Part shown: positions 8,676-17,895 of the stretch, piece by piece | Layout: the number at the start of each line of letters is the position of its first letter | Position numbering within the stretch: position 1 is the first letter of the stretch | Assembly: GCA_964531095.1 (NCBI GenBank) | Contig: CAZHED010000018.1 | Coordinates: 1-64,000 of the forward strand | Direction: 5' to 3' | Length of the DNA stretch: 64,000 bases | DNA from: Palsa-1150 sp964531095 | Lineage (GTDB): Bacteria; Myxococcota_A; Polyangia; Polyangiales; Polyangiaceae | The notes under the pieces: generated by a model | Database searches by the model: none | Seen by the model: only the letters and a program-made list of their open reading frames with translations | What the model was told of the DNA's origin: nothing | Made by a program: the position numbers and the translations under genes

Positions 8676-9329
8676 ATGGCGCCTCCTTCCACACAATCCA
8701 TACTCGGGAGGGTACCCGCGTACGCAAAGGTCGGCGCGGCCCTCGGTGCCGCCGCCTTGACCGCCGTGGCCTACTGGTTCGTCTTCTACTCGGACGCAGC
8801 GGCGAAGATCGAAGGAGCGGAACGGCAGAAGAAATCGTTGCGTGACGATCTCGCGCAAGAGCAGCAGGCCGAGGCGAGCTATTTTGCCGATCGCGACGAG
8901 CTCGCGCTTCGCGAGCAGCGCGCGCGGGAGCTCAACAAGCTCTTGCCTGCGGATGCTCAGGAAGACGCGTTCTTGTCGAGCGTGCAGCAGGCGTCGAATT
9001 CCGCGGGGGTCGATCTGAAGGGATACGCACCGACCGAAGAGGTGAGTCAGGCGTTCTACGCAAAAGTGCCGATGAAGCTGGAGATGACGGGGAAGTTCCA
9101 GCAGATTGCGAAGTTCGCTTACGATCTCGGGAGGATCGACCGCATCATCAACGTCGAGGACATCGAGCTTTCGGACCCCAAGATGGTGGGCGACGAGATC
9201 ATTCTCAAGGCCAAGTGCCTCGCCACCGCCTTTCACGCGGTCAAGCCCAAAGAGTCGACGCGCGGCGCCACCGCGGCGAGTGCGGCGTCTTCCGCTTCCG
9301 CACCGAAGCCTGCGGCGGGGACGCCGTGA
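8676..9329 (+). CDS. pilO: Type IV pilus inner-membrane protein PilO
   Basis: The 217-residue protein has one N-terminal membrane helix (about residues 20-38, ALGAAALTAVAYWFVFY). A coiled coil follows (QKKSLRDDLAQEQQAEA), then a periplasmic domain containing YAPTEEV and IDRIINVEDIEL, typical of PilO. It pairs with PilN in the periplasm and contacts PilP. The C-terminus is an Ala/Ser-rich tail. Its stop codon overlaps the GTG start of pilP as GTGA. Confidence 0.94.
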   Translation: MAPPSTQSILGRVPAYAKVGAALGAAALTAVAYWFVFYSDAAAKIEGAERQKKSLRDDLAQEQQAEASYFADRDELALREQRARELNKLLPADAQEDAFLSSVQQASNSAGVDLKGYAPTEEVSQAFYAKVPMKLEMTGKFQQIAKFAYDLGRIDRIINVEDIELSDPKMVGDEIILKAKCLATAFHAVKPKESTRGATAASAASSASAPKPAAGTP

Positions 9330-9925
9330 AGTCGGGCCGCGCGGAAGGCGTCTGGCCGATGATCTGGGCCTTGCCGCTCGTCGCAGCGGCTTGCGGCACT
9401 CCGACGACGACCGTGCCGCCGCCGCCGACCCGCGTCGCCGCCGCTCCTTCCGCGAGCGCGTCGGGGCTGCCGCGTGAGCTCAAGGGGCCTGAATACACGG
9501 AAATTGACTTCGTGGAGAGCGACCACAATCGGGACCCGTTTCGGAGTTTCCTCGTTCAGAATCAAGCGGTGACCAAGCAGGCGCTCAATCAGCGAAAAGT
9601 CGAGCTTGCGCAGTACTCGCTCGACGAGCTCAAGCTCGTCGCGATCGTCACCGGCGGCGAGCAACCGAGCGCGATGTTCGTGGATCCGAACGGCAAAGGA
9701 ACCGTCGTCTACAAGGGAACGTTCGTCTGCCGCGCCGAGGTCGTGCACATCGGCGGAAGCAACGGTCCGGAGTACCAACTCAATTGGCGCGTCGATCGGA
9801 TCCGCCCCGCGGACGTCGTTCTCATCCGAGAAGATCCCGCGCAGCCCGCGATCCCGCCCGCGACCCGCGTCGTCCCGCTCCACCCCGAAGCGGACAAGGA
9901 AGCCCAGGGACTGGCTCCGGGGTAG
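9326..9925 (+). CDS. pilP: Type IV pilus assembly lipoprotein PilP
   Basis: The 199-residue lipoprotein has lipobox LVAAAC (Cys23) followed by a Pro/Ala-rich flexible linker. The C-terminal HR domain begins near NRDPFRSFLV and contains YSLDELKLVAIV, the characteristic PilP signature for binding PilQ. PilP links the PilN/PilO dimer to the secretin. The GTG at 9326 is preferred over the ATG at 9359 because it supplies a basic n-region (Lys2, Arg5) to the signal peptide and overlaps the pilO stop. Confidence 0.93.
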   Translation: MKSGRAEGVWPMIWALPLVAAACGTPTTTVPPPPTRVAAAPSASASGLPRELKGPEYTEIDFVESDHNRDPFRSFLVQNQAVTKQALNQRKVELAQYSLDELKLVAIVTGGEQPSAMFVDPNGKGTVVYKGTFVCRAEVVHIGGSNGPEYQLNWRVDRIRPADVVLIREDPAQPAIPPATRVVPLHPEADKEAQGLAPG

Positions 9926-9954
9926 TCTCGCGTCGCCACAAATTGGTCCCTTTC

Positions 9955-9988
9955 GGATCGCATGCTCTACCGTTCCCGCTTGCGATCC
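9955..9988. promoter_or_regulatory. Hairpin between pilP and pilQ
   Basis: GGATCGCA at 9955-9962 pairs with TGCGATCC at 9981-9988, an 8-bp perfect stem with an 18-base loop, in the 95-bp pilP-pilQ gap. No T-run follows, so it is not a standard terminator. It could slow polymerase, protect an RNA end or tune the pilQ dose. The evidence is the sequence only. Confidence 0.4.
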
Positions 9989-10020
9989 CTTCGGAAAGCC
10001 TCCGAGGGCGCGAGGAGCCA

Positions 10021-12450
10021 ATGATGCGCGGGGCGAAATCGCTTTTCTACGTCGCCCTCCTGTCGGCACGTTCCCGGCGCTCCGCCGGCGTTGCCGACAC
10101 GTGGAGGAGGGGTGCGGCCGCGCTGATGGCTTACGGCGCAGCGACGGGCATCTTTCTTTCGGGGTCGGTTGCGTTCGCCGATGGCACGACAAACCGCGTG
10201 CGCAACGTACTCGTGCGAGCCGTCGACGGCGGCGCCGGAGACACGGAGATTGAGATCGTCGGCACGGACATTCCCGTCTACAACGCCCGCGTCGCGGACG
10301 CGGGCCGCCGCCTCCTCATCGATTTGAGCAACACCGACGCCGGCGAGGCTCCGACCGCGATCACGCGCGCGGTCGGCGTCGTGGGGGGCGTGCTCACCCA
10401 ATCATTCGAAACGAGCGCCGGGCGGATGACACGGCTCACGGTGAGTCTCGATCGGGCCGCGAGCTATCGCCTGGTCCCCGACGGATCGACGTTGCGGGTG
10501 ATCCTCACTCCCACCGCTGCGACCCCCTCGGTCCCCCCGGCACCGGCCGCGAAGCTCGCCGAGCATTCCTCGACTGCCGCGGTTCGCGAAGTGCGCTTCG
10601 AGCGCGTCCAATCTGCAGGCGCCGGTTGCGCGCCGGCCGGGTGCGACCGCGTCATTATCGAGCTCGACGGCGCTCCGGCCTATACGCTGGCGCCGGCGCC
10701 CGGCGGACATCTTCGCCTCGAGCTCCGCGCGACCCGACTCCCCGAGACGCTCGCGCACACCCTGGACGTAGCGGCCTACGGTGGGGCGCTCCGATCCATC
10801 TGCGCCTCGCACGACGCGGAGAGCGGTTCGACTTTGCTCGAGCTCGATCGGACCGGCGACGCTCCCGGGACTGTCACGGTCGACGGCCCCAGGCTGACCT
10901 GGTCATTTCCGATTCCAGGATCGGGGGCCCAACCCTCGCCCATCGCCCCGATGGGCATCGACGGCCGCCCCGTCGGCAAAGACGGGGGCCCGGTGCGCCG
11001 CGTCGTCACGGTCGCTCGCGAAGCGGCCGCCAAAGACCTGCCGCGTATCGACACCTCCATCCACGACGGGGATCCCACGATCGAAACCGGAGGCGGCGGC
11101 GTTGCCGGTTTCGCTGCGAGCCCGGGCGAGCTGCTGGCGCAGCAGCGCTACACCGGCCGCCGGATCGACATCGATTTGAAGGACGCCGATATCCACAACG
11201 TCCTGCGACTGCTGGCCGACACCGGCCATGTCAACGTCGTCACGGCCGACGACGTCACTGGCACGATCACGATCCGGATGCGCAACGTGCCTTGGGATCA
11301 GGTGCTCGACGTCGTTCTCCAGGCCAAGGGCCTCGGCATGGTGCGACAGGGGAACCTCATCCGCGTCGCACCGTTGGTGCAGCTGCAGAAGGAGCGAGAG
11401 CTCAAGCTCGCCCAACAGAAGCAGGAGTACGAGCTGACCCCGCTCGAGACGCGGCTCATTCCGATCAGCTACGCCCAGGCCGACGAGCTTCAGGCGCGCG
11501 CCAAGGAGCTCTTGTCGCCGCGTGGGTCGATCGCCGTCGACGAGCGAACGAACGTCCTCATCGCTCGGGACGTCGCAGGAAACCTCAACTACATCGAAGA
11601 GTTGGTCCGGTCGCTCGATACGCAGACCGCGCAGGTACTCATCGAGGCCCGCATCGTCGAGGCCACGAGCAAGTACCTGCGCGACGTCGGCATCCAGTGG
11701 GGCGGCGACGTCACGTTCGGTCCAGCGACGGGCAATCCCACCGGGGTGGCTTTCCCCTCGAGCGTCGGGGTCGCCGGCGGCAACTACGACAACAACACGC
11801 CGACCGCAGGCCTGTCACCCATTCTCCGAAACATACCCACTCCGAACTTCGCCGTGAACCTGCCGGCGGCGGTCGGCACCGGAAGCGGCGGCGCGCTCGG
11901 TATGACATTCGGCTCGATCGACAACACCATCAATCTCAGCTTGCGGCTGTCGGCGGCCGAGTCGAGCGGACTGGTGCGGATCGTGAGCGCTCCGCGAATC
12001 ATGGTCCTGGACAACCGCGAGGCGCGGATCAACCAGGGAACGCTGATTCCGTTCGCGCAAGTGAGCGCGCTCGGCGTGCAGACGACGTTTCAGGAAGCCA
12101 AGCTGCAGCTACTCGTGCGTCCCCACGTCACCGCGGATGGCTCCGTATCGATGCATGTGAAGCTCAATCGCGACGAGCCGGACTTCAACCAGACCAGCCC
12201 CCGCGGCGATCCCACGATCCTCAAGCGCGAGGCGGAGACCGACCTCCTGGTGATGGATGGTCACACGGCCGTCATCGGCGGCATCTACACGCGAAATACC
12301 GGGCGCAACCTCGATCAGGTGCCCTTCTTCGGGGACATTCCGATCTTGGGAGTGCTCTTTCAGCGTCGCAGGGCAAGCGACGCGCGCAACGAGCTCGTGA
12401 TCTTCATCACGCCGCGAATCGTCAACCGCTCCGAAGCGCTCGGGCGGTAG
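10021..12450 (+). CDS. pilQ: Type IV pilus outer-membrane secretin PilQ
   Basis: The 809-residue protein has a long N-region and signal peptide ending near AVAFADG. An AMIN domain (peptidoglycan binding) starts near residue 75 (IEIVGTDIPVYNARV), and a second AMIN-like segment follows near residue 190. A Pro-rich linker leads to the STN/N0 domain near residue 380 (IDIDLKDADIHNVLRLLAD), an N1 domain, and the secretin pore near residues 640-800 (VMDGHTAVIGGIYTRNTG and VPFFGDIPILGVLFQ). It forms the multimeric outer-membrane channel for the pilus. The ATG at 10021 follows GAGGAGCC and fits the signal peptide. Confidence 0.96.
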   Translation: MMRGAKSLFYVALLSARSRRSAGVADTWRRGAAALMAYGAATGIFLSGSVAFADGTTNRVRNVLVRAVDGGAGDTEIEIVGTDIPVYNARVADAGRRLLIDLSNTDAGEAPTAITRAVGVVGGVLTQSFETSAGRMTRLTVSLDRAASYRLVPDGSTLRVILTPTAATPSVPPAPAAKLAEHSSTAAVREVRFERVQSAGAGCAPAGCDRVIIELDGAPAYTLAPAPGGHLRLELRATRLPETLAHTLDVAAYGGALRSICASHDAESGSTLLELDRTGDAPGTVTVDGPRLTWSFPIPGSGAQPSPIAPMGIDGRPVGKDGGPVRRVVTVAREAAAKDLPRIDTSIHDGDPTIETGGGGVAGFAASPGELLAQQRYTGRRIDIDLKDADIHNVLRLLADTGHVNVVTADDVTGTITIRMRNVPWDQVLDVVLQAKGLGMVRQGNLIRVAPLVQLQKERELKLAQQKQEYELTPLETRLIPISYAQADELQARAKELLSPRGSIAVDERTNVLIARDVAGNLNYIEELVRSLDTQTAQVLIEARIVEATSKYLRDVGIQWGGDVTFGPATGNPTGVAFPSSVGVAGGNYDNNTPTAGLSPILRNIPTPNFAVNLPAAVGTGSGGALGMTFGSIDNTINLSLRLSAAESSGLVRIVSAPRIMVLDNREARINQGTLIPFAQVSALGVQTTFQEAKLQLLVRPHVTADGSVSMHVKLNRDEPDFNQTSPRGDPTILKREAETDLLVMDGHTAVIGGIYTRNTGRNLDQVPFFGDIPILGVLFQRRRASDARNELVIFITPRIVNRSEALGR

Positions 12451-12457
12451 TCGGGGC

Positions 12458-13204
12458 TCAATCCAGCCTGCGGCCCCCTTGGCGCTCGACGTGCGCCGGA
12501 CCGGCTCGACCTTCGACGCGAAACGCTCTCCCGACGCTCTCCGGCAGCGGACGGATCGCGTCCCCTTCGTAGCAGCGTACGTACGCGAGATCCGATCGCG
12601 ACCGCACGCTTCGACCGCCGAGCTGGTGACTCCAGACTTCGCTGTAGAACGTGGGGCGGTCCGGATCCAGCGCGTAGGCCTCGCCCCGCGTCAGTGTGAT
12701 CGGGCGCTCGGTTCGGTCGTCGGCTACCGCATGGTCGACCTTCAGCAACCCGTCGGCCTCGACATCGTAGTCGACCTCGACGCCTTCGACGTCGCCGGCG
12801 CCGTACATCGCCCGCTGCACGCCGGGCCCCACGAATAGCGCGCGCGAATAGACCAGATCCACCGCCAGCGCGGGGACGACGGTCCAGGTGAGCCAATTGT
12901 TCCCCCAGGGGCGCTCCTCCGAGAAGAATGCGAAGTAGCCGACACTCACGTGCCCGTCGCCTCTGGCCTCCGCCCGGTAGTAAAGGACGTCCGAGAGCGT
13001 TCCCGCGCTTCTGACCGCGGAGCCGATGCAGATCGGCTGGCGCTCGATCGCCGCCTGCTCGGTGGTTTGGGGGCCGCGAGGCCCCGGAGTCACCGGAACC
13101 GCGGCGAGGTGGGCGCCATCCACGGTGGCAAACGAAAGCGGGAGGATCGCGGCCGCCATCGCCCGCCCCTTTCCGCGCACGGCGCGAACGATCCGGTTTT
13201 CCAT
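12458..13204 (-). CDS. Hypothetical exported protein
   Basis: The 248-residue product has an N-terminus that looks like a signal peptide (GKGRAMAAAILPLSF followed by a small-residue stretch). It is rich in Tyr, Trp and Asp, with segments such as YFAFFSEERPWGNNWLTW and YALDPDRPTFYSEVWSHQL, which suggest a beta-rich folded domain, but I recognise no family. The ATG at 13204 is chosen over earlier starts up to 13372 because the signal-like segment follows it. It is convergent with pilQ (7 bp apart) and divergent from gltB. The function is unknown. Confidence 0.65.
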   Translation of the reverse strand: MENRIVRAVRGKGRAMAAAILPLSFATVDGAHLAAVPVTPGPRGPQTTEQAAIERQPICIGSAVRSAGTLSDVLYYRAEARGDGHVSVGYFAFFSEERPWGNNWLTWTVVPALAVDLVYSRALFVGPGVQRAMYGAGDVEGVEVDYDVEADGLLKVDHAVADDRTERPITLTRGEAYALDPDRPTFYSEVWSHQLGGRSVRSRSDLAYVRCYEGDAIRPLPESVGRAFRVEGRAGPAHVERQGGRRLD

Positions 13205-13385
13205 TGGGCGGCGGCGACGGTACAGGCCGTCGACCCGGGGCCGCGAGCAGAGCCGGAACGATTCGTATGTAGGCGTAGTGTCGTCTGTGCGCGGGTGCGT
13301 GCCGCAGTGCGCCCAGACGAGGATGCCAAGGCGCACGAGATTCCACTGGCATGCCGCGTCCGCCAGCGTCATAATTGCGCACGTT

Positions 13386-16300
13386 ATGCCACTACCGCCC
13401 AGGCATGGCCTCTACGATCCTTCGCTGGAACGCGATGCATGCGGGCTCGGGTTCGTCGCCGATCTGCGGCGCCCCGCGTCACACGACGTCGTTGCCAAGG
13501 GAGTCGAGATTCTGCGCCGTCTCGCCCATCGGGGTGCCGCGGGTTGCGACCCCTGCACGAGCGACGGCGCCGGCATCCTGCTCCAGCTTCCGCACGCCCA
13601 TTTCGAGCGGGTGCTCGGTCGCGCGGGGATCGAGCTCCCCAACGAAGGCGACTACGGCGTGGCGCAGTGCTTCTTGTCGCGTGACCGGGCGACGTGCGCG
13701 GCGGAGATGCGCGTTCTCGAAGACGCGGTGCGCCATCACAATCAAAAGGTGATCGGTTGGCGCAACGTACCTGTGGACGAGACCGTGGTCGGGCCGCTCG
13801 GGCGCGCGTCGATGCCGGCCATCATGCAGCTCTTCATCGGCCGCATGTGCCCGGCGCCGGCGTTCGAGCGCACGCTTTTCATGATCCGCAAGCGCGCCGG
13901 AAGCAAGGCGAGCGCGGCGGGCCTCACGGCGTTCTACCCGGCCAGCCTGTCGTCCAAGACGGTCGTCTACAAGGGCCTCGCCCTCCCCGAGCGCCTCGAA
14001 GCCTTCTACCTCGATTTACGCGAGCAAGAGACGCGCAGTAAGTTCGCGCTCGTCCACTCCCGCTTCAGCACGAACACCTTCCCGACGTGGGAGCGCGCCC
14101 ACCCCTACCGGCGCATCGCCCACAACGGCGAGATCAACACGCTCCGCGGCAACCAAACGTGGATGCGCGCACGCGAGGCGCTTCTCGAGAGCGAGGCGTT
14201 CGGCGAGCACCTCGCCGACTTCAAGCCGATCATCCGCCCCGGCGGAAGCGACTCGGCCTCCCTCGACAACGTGGTCGACTTCCTCATCTCGGCGGGCGGG
14301 CGCAGCTTGCCGCACGTGATGATGATGTTGGTGCCCGAGGCGTGGGAGGGGCACACCGACATGCCGCCCGAGCGGCGCGCCTTCTACGAATACCACGCCT
14401 CGCTGGTGGAGCCGTGGGACGGGCCCGCTGCCCTCCTCTTTACGGACGGGACGTACATCGGGGCCACGCTCGACCGAAATGGGCTGCGGCCGCTGAAGTA
14501 CGTCATCACCGAGAGCGGCTTCGTCGTCGCGGCGAGCGAGCTTGGCGTGGTCGACTTCGACGCGAGCGACGTCATCGAAAAGGGGCGCCTGCAGCCGGGC
14601 CGAATGCTGCTCGTCGACATCGCGCGCGGGCGGGTCGTCGGAGACGACGAGATCAAGCACGAGGTCGCAACACACAGGCCGTACGGCAAGTGGCTCGACG
14701 ACAACAAGATAGAGCTCGCCGCCCTGCCGGCCGGCTCGCCGGCCCCGCCGATGGGCGTCGAAGAGCGCCGCCGCCGCATGCGCGCGTTCGGCTACACCCG
14801 CGAAGACCTGCGCGTGCTGCTGGCGCCGATGGCCACCAACGGCGAAGAGCCGGTGGGCAGCATGGGAAACGACGGGCCGCTCGCTGTGCTCAGCGATCGC
14901 CCCCAGGTCTTATTTCGCTATTTCAAGCAACAGTTTGCGCAAGTCACCAACCCGCCGATCGACCCCATCCGCGAGAAGCTGGTGATGACGCTCTCGAGCT
15001 GTCTCGGCGGGGAGGGCAACCTCTTGGCAGAGACGCCCGAGCAATGCCGCATGCTCGAGCTCGAGCAGCCGGTGCTGACGAACGACGAGCTCGCGAAGCT
15101 CGCCGGTGGGCTCGACGACTTTCGCGTGACGACTCTGCCGATCGTCTTCGACGCTCGCACCGGTGAACCCGGCGAGTCGCTCGACCGAGCCCTCGTGGAG
15201 CTATGCGTCGCCGCGGAGCGAGCGGTGGACGAGGGGGCGAGCATCATCGTCTTGAGTGATCGCTCGGTCGACTCGGCGCACGCCGCGATTCCCAGCCTGC
15301 TCGCCACGAGCGCGGTCCATCACGCGCTCGCGCGGGCCGGCAAGCGGATGCGCGTCGGGCTGGTGATCGAAACCGGAGAGCCGCGCGAGGTTGCCGACGT
15401 GGCGCTGCTCATCGGCTACGGGGCCGGCGCGGTGAACCCATACCTCGCCCTGGAGGTGATCGACGGACTGGACATCGAGACTCCGCGCAGCTCGCGACCG
15501 GAGCAGTACGTCCACGCGATCGACAAGGGGCTGCTCAAAGTGATGAGCAAGATGGGGATCTCGTGCCTATCGAGCTACCAGGGGGCGCAGATATTTGAAG
15601 CGATAGGACTCGGTCGGGATACGATCGACCGGTGGTTTCCGGGCACGGCGTCGCGCGTCGGAGGAATTGGTCTCGCCGAGATCGCGCACGAGTCCATCTT
15701 GCGACACGCGGCCGGCTTCGAGGCCGAAATCGAGCCGGCTTCGAGCGACGAAGATGCGCTCGAGGCCGGCGGTGTCTATGCGTGGCGGGTCGGCGGTGAG
15801 CGGCATCTGTGGAGCCCGCGCAGCGTGGCCGCCCTGCAGAAGGCGGTACGCCTCGAAGATGCGCGGTCCTACGATGACTACGCTCGCGCGATCAACGAAC
15901 AAGGCGACCACCCCTTCACGTTGCGAGGCTGCCTGGACTTCGTGCCCGCGGGCTCTCCAGTGCCGATCGAGGAGGTCGAGCCGGCCGCGAAGGTCGTTCG
16001 TCGCTTCGCGACCGGGGCGATGAGCTACGGCAGCATCAGCAAAGAGGCCCACGAGAACCTCGCCATCGCGATGAACCGAATCGGCGGTAAGTCGAACACC
16101 GGAGAAGGAGGCGAGGACGAGGCCCGCTACATCCCGCTGCCGAACGGCGACTCGAAGCGCAGCGCCATCAAGCAGGTCGCGAGCGCGCGCTTCGGCGTGA
16201 CGGCGTACTATCTCGTCAACGCCGACGAGCTCCAGATCAAGATCGCGCAAGGGGCGAAGCCAGGCGAAGGCGGACAGCTCCCGGGCCACAAGGTCGACGA

Positions 16301-17882
16301 GACGATCGCGCGCGTACGATATTCGGTGCCCGGCGTCACGCTGATCTCGCCGCCGCCACACCACGACATCTATTCGATCGAGGATCTCGCCCAGCTGATT
16401 TACGACTTGAAGTGCGTGAACTCACGCGCTCGCGTGAGCGTCAAGCTCGTGAGCGAGACCGGCGTCGGCACGATTGCCGCGGGCGTGGCCAAGGCGCACG
16501 CCGACTTGATCACGATCGCGGGACACGACGGGGGAACGGGTGCCTCACCGCTGTCGTCGATTCATCACGCCGGAACACCCTGGGAGCTCGGGCTGGCGGA
16601 GACGCACCAAGTGCTCGTGCTCAACGGCTTGCGCGAGCGCGTGCGACTCCAGTCCGACGGTCAGCTCAAGACCGGGCGCGACGTCGCCTTTGCCGCCCTG
16701 CTCGGCGCCGACGAATTCGGTTTCGCCACCGCCCCGCTCGTGGCCAGTGGCTGCGTGATGATGCGCAAGTGCCATTTGAACACGTGCCCCGTGGGCGTCG
16801 CGACCCAGGACCCGGTATTGCGGGCGCGCTTCCAGGGGACGCCGGAGCACGTCATCAACTTTTTCTTCTTCGTCGCCGAGGAGCTTCGCCTCATCATGGC
16901 CCGCCTCGGATTCCGTACGATCGACGAGATGGTCGGACGCTCGGACTGCATCGTTGCGCGGTCGCTCGAGCACCCGAAGGCCAAGCTGCTCGACTTCCGC
17001 GACTTGCTGCATTTCGCCGATGGCGGCTCACGAGGCGGAGACGGGCGTGGGGAGCCGTACACCGCCCCGGAGCCCGCCTTGTCGCTGGGTAGCTCTTCGA
17101 CGGATGAAGCCCTCCTGGAAGGGACGCGCCTCTCGCTGAAGTACGGCGAACCGACGACGCTGGAGATCGCGCTGACCAACGCCGACCGCGCGTTCGGGGC
17201 ACGGCTGGCGGGCGAGCTCGCGCGCAAGTACGGAGCCGATGGGCTCGCGGACGGGACGATCGTCGTCGAGGCGAGCGGAACGGCGGGGCAGAGCTTCGGC
17301 GCGTTCGCGGTCCGCGGGATGCTCCTCGTGCTCGAGGGCGATGCAAACGACTATGTCGGCAAAGGCCTGTCGGGCGGAGTGTTGGCGGTGCGTCCGCCGG
17401 CGCGCGCCTCGTTCAAGGCGCACGAAAACGTCATCGTGGGGAACACGTGCCTGTACGGGGCGACCAGCGGGAAGGCGTTCTTCGCCGGACGCGCCGGGGA
17501 ACGCTTCGCCGTTCGCAACAGCGGGGCGGTCGCGGTCGTCGAGGGCGTGGGGGATCACGGCTGCGAATACATGACGGGGGGCACGGTGGTGGTGCTGGGG
17601 GGTACCGGTCGGAACTTTGCGGCCGGGATGAGCGGCGGGATCGCATACGTGTACGACGAGGACCGCACGCTCTCCTCTCGGTGCAGCAAGGCGATGGTCG
17701 ACCTCGAACCCCTGACGGCGGATGACGAAGAGATCGTGCGCTCGCTCATCGAAGAGCACGTGCAGCACACGCGAAGCGCGCGAGGGCGGAGCGTGCTCGC
17801 CTCGTGGGGGAAGCGTCGCTTCGTGAAGGTCATGCCGCATGAATGGCGGCGGGTCCTACAGCTCCGCAAGACGGGGAGCTAG
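13386..17882 (+). CDS. gltB: Glutamate synthase, large (alpha) subunit
   Basis: The 1,498-residue protein matches the family length. After a short propeptide, Cys19 in DACGLGFVAD is the N-terminal nucleophile of the glutamine amidotransferase domain. SRFSTNTFPTWERAHPYR and HNGEINTLRGN complete that domain. The central and FMN domains include GEGGEDEARY and HDGGTGASPLSSIHHAG. The 3Fe-4S motif CHLNTCPVGVATQDP lies near residue 1127, and the C-terminal Gly-rich beta-helix follows (GTVVVLGGTGRNFAAGMSGG). The enzyme turns glutamine and 2-oxoglutarate into two glutamates. It is followed by gltD after 13 bp, so they form an operon. Confidence 0.97.
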   Translation: MPLPPRHGLYDPSLERDACGLGFVADLRRPASHDVVAKGVEILRRLAHRGAAGCDPCTSDGAGILLQLPHAHFERVLGRAGIELPNEGDYGVAQCFLSRDRATCAAEMRVLEDAVRHHNQKVIGWRNVPVDETVVGPLGRASMPAIMQLFIGRMCPAPAFERTLFMIRKRAGSKASAAGLTAFYPASLSSKTVVYKGLALPERLEAFYLDLREQETRSKFALVHSRFSTNTFPTWERAHPYRRIAHNGEINTLRGNQTWMRAREALLESEAFGEHLADFKPIIRPGGSDSASLDNVVDFLISAGGRSLPHVMMMLVPEAWEGHTDMPPERRAFYEYHASLVEPWDGPAALLFTDGTYIGATLDRNGLRPLKYVITESGFVVAASELGVVDFDASDVIEKGRLQPGRMLLVDIARGRVVGDDEIKHEVATHRPYGKWLDDNKIELAALPAGSPAPPMGVEERRRRMRAFGYTREDLRVLLAPMATNGEEPVGSMGNDGPLAVLSDRPQVLFRYFKQQFAQVTNPPIDPIREKLVMTLSSCLGGEGNLLAETPEQCRMLELEQPVLTNDELAKLAGGLDDFRVTTLPIVFDARTGEPGESLDRALVELCVAAERAVDEGASIIVLSDRSVDSAHAAIPSLLATSAVHHALARAGKRMRVGLVIETGEPREVADVALLIGYGAGAVNPYLALEVIDGLDIETPRSSRPEQYVHAIDKGLLKVMSKMGISCLSSYQGAQIFEAIGLGRDTIDRWFPGTASRVGGIGLAEIAHESILRHAAGFEAEIEPASSDEDALEAGGVYAWRVGGERHLWSPRSVAALQKAVRLEDARSYDDYARAINEQGDHPFTLRGCLDFVPAGSPVPIEEVEPAAKVVRRFATGAMSYGSISKEAHENLAIAMNRIGGKSNTGEGGEDEARYIPLPNGDSKRSAIKQVASARFGVTAYYLVNADELQIKIAQGAKPGEGGQLPGHKVDETIARVRYSVPGVTLISPPPHHDIYSIEDLAQLIYDLKCVNSRARVSVKLVSETGVGTIAAGVAKAHADLITIAGHDGGTGASPLSSIHHAGTPWELGLAETHQVLVLNGLRERVRLQSDGQLKTGRDVAFAALLGADEFGFATAPLVASGCVMMRKCHLNTCPVGVATQDPVLRARFQGTPEHVINFFFFVAEELRLIMARLGFRTIDEMVGRSDCIVARSLEHPKAKLLDFRDLLHFADGGSRGGDGRGEPYTAPEPALSLGSSSTDEALLEGTRLSLKYGEPTTLEIALTNADRAFGARLAGELARKYGADGLADGTIVVEASGTAGQSFGAFAVRGMLLVLEGDANDYVGKGLSGGVLAVRPPARASFKAHENVIVGNTCLYGATSGKAFFAGRAGERFAVRNSGAVAVVEGVGDHGCEYMTGGTVVVLGGTGRNFAAGMSGGIAYVYDEDRTLSSRCSKAMVDLEPLTADDEEIVRSLIEEHVQHTRSARGRSVLASWGKRRFVKVMPHEWRRVLQLRKTGS

Positions 17883-17895
17883 AGCGAGCTGACCA

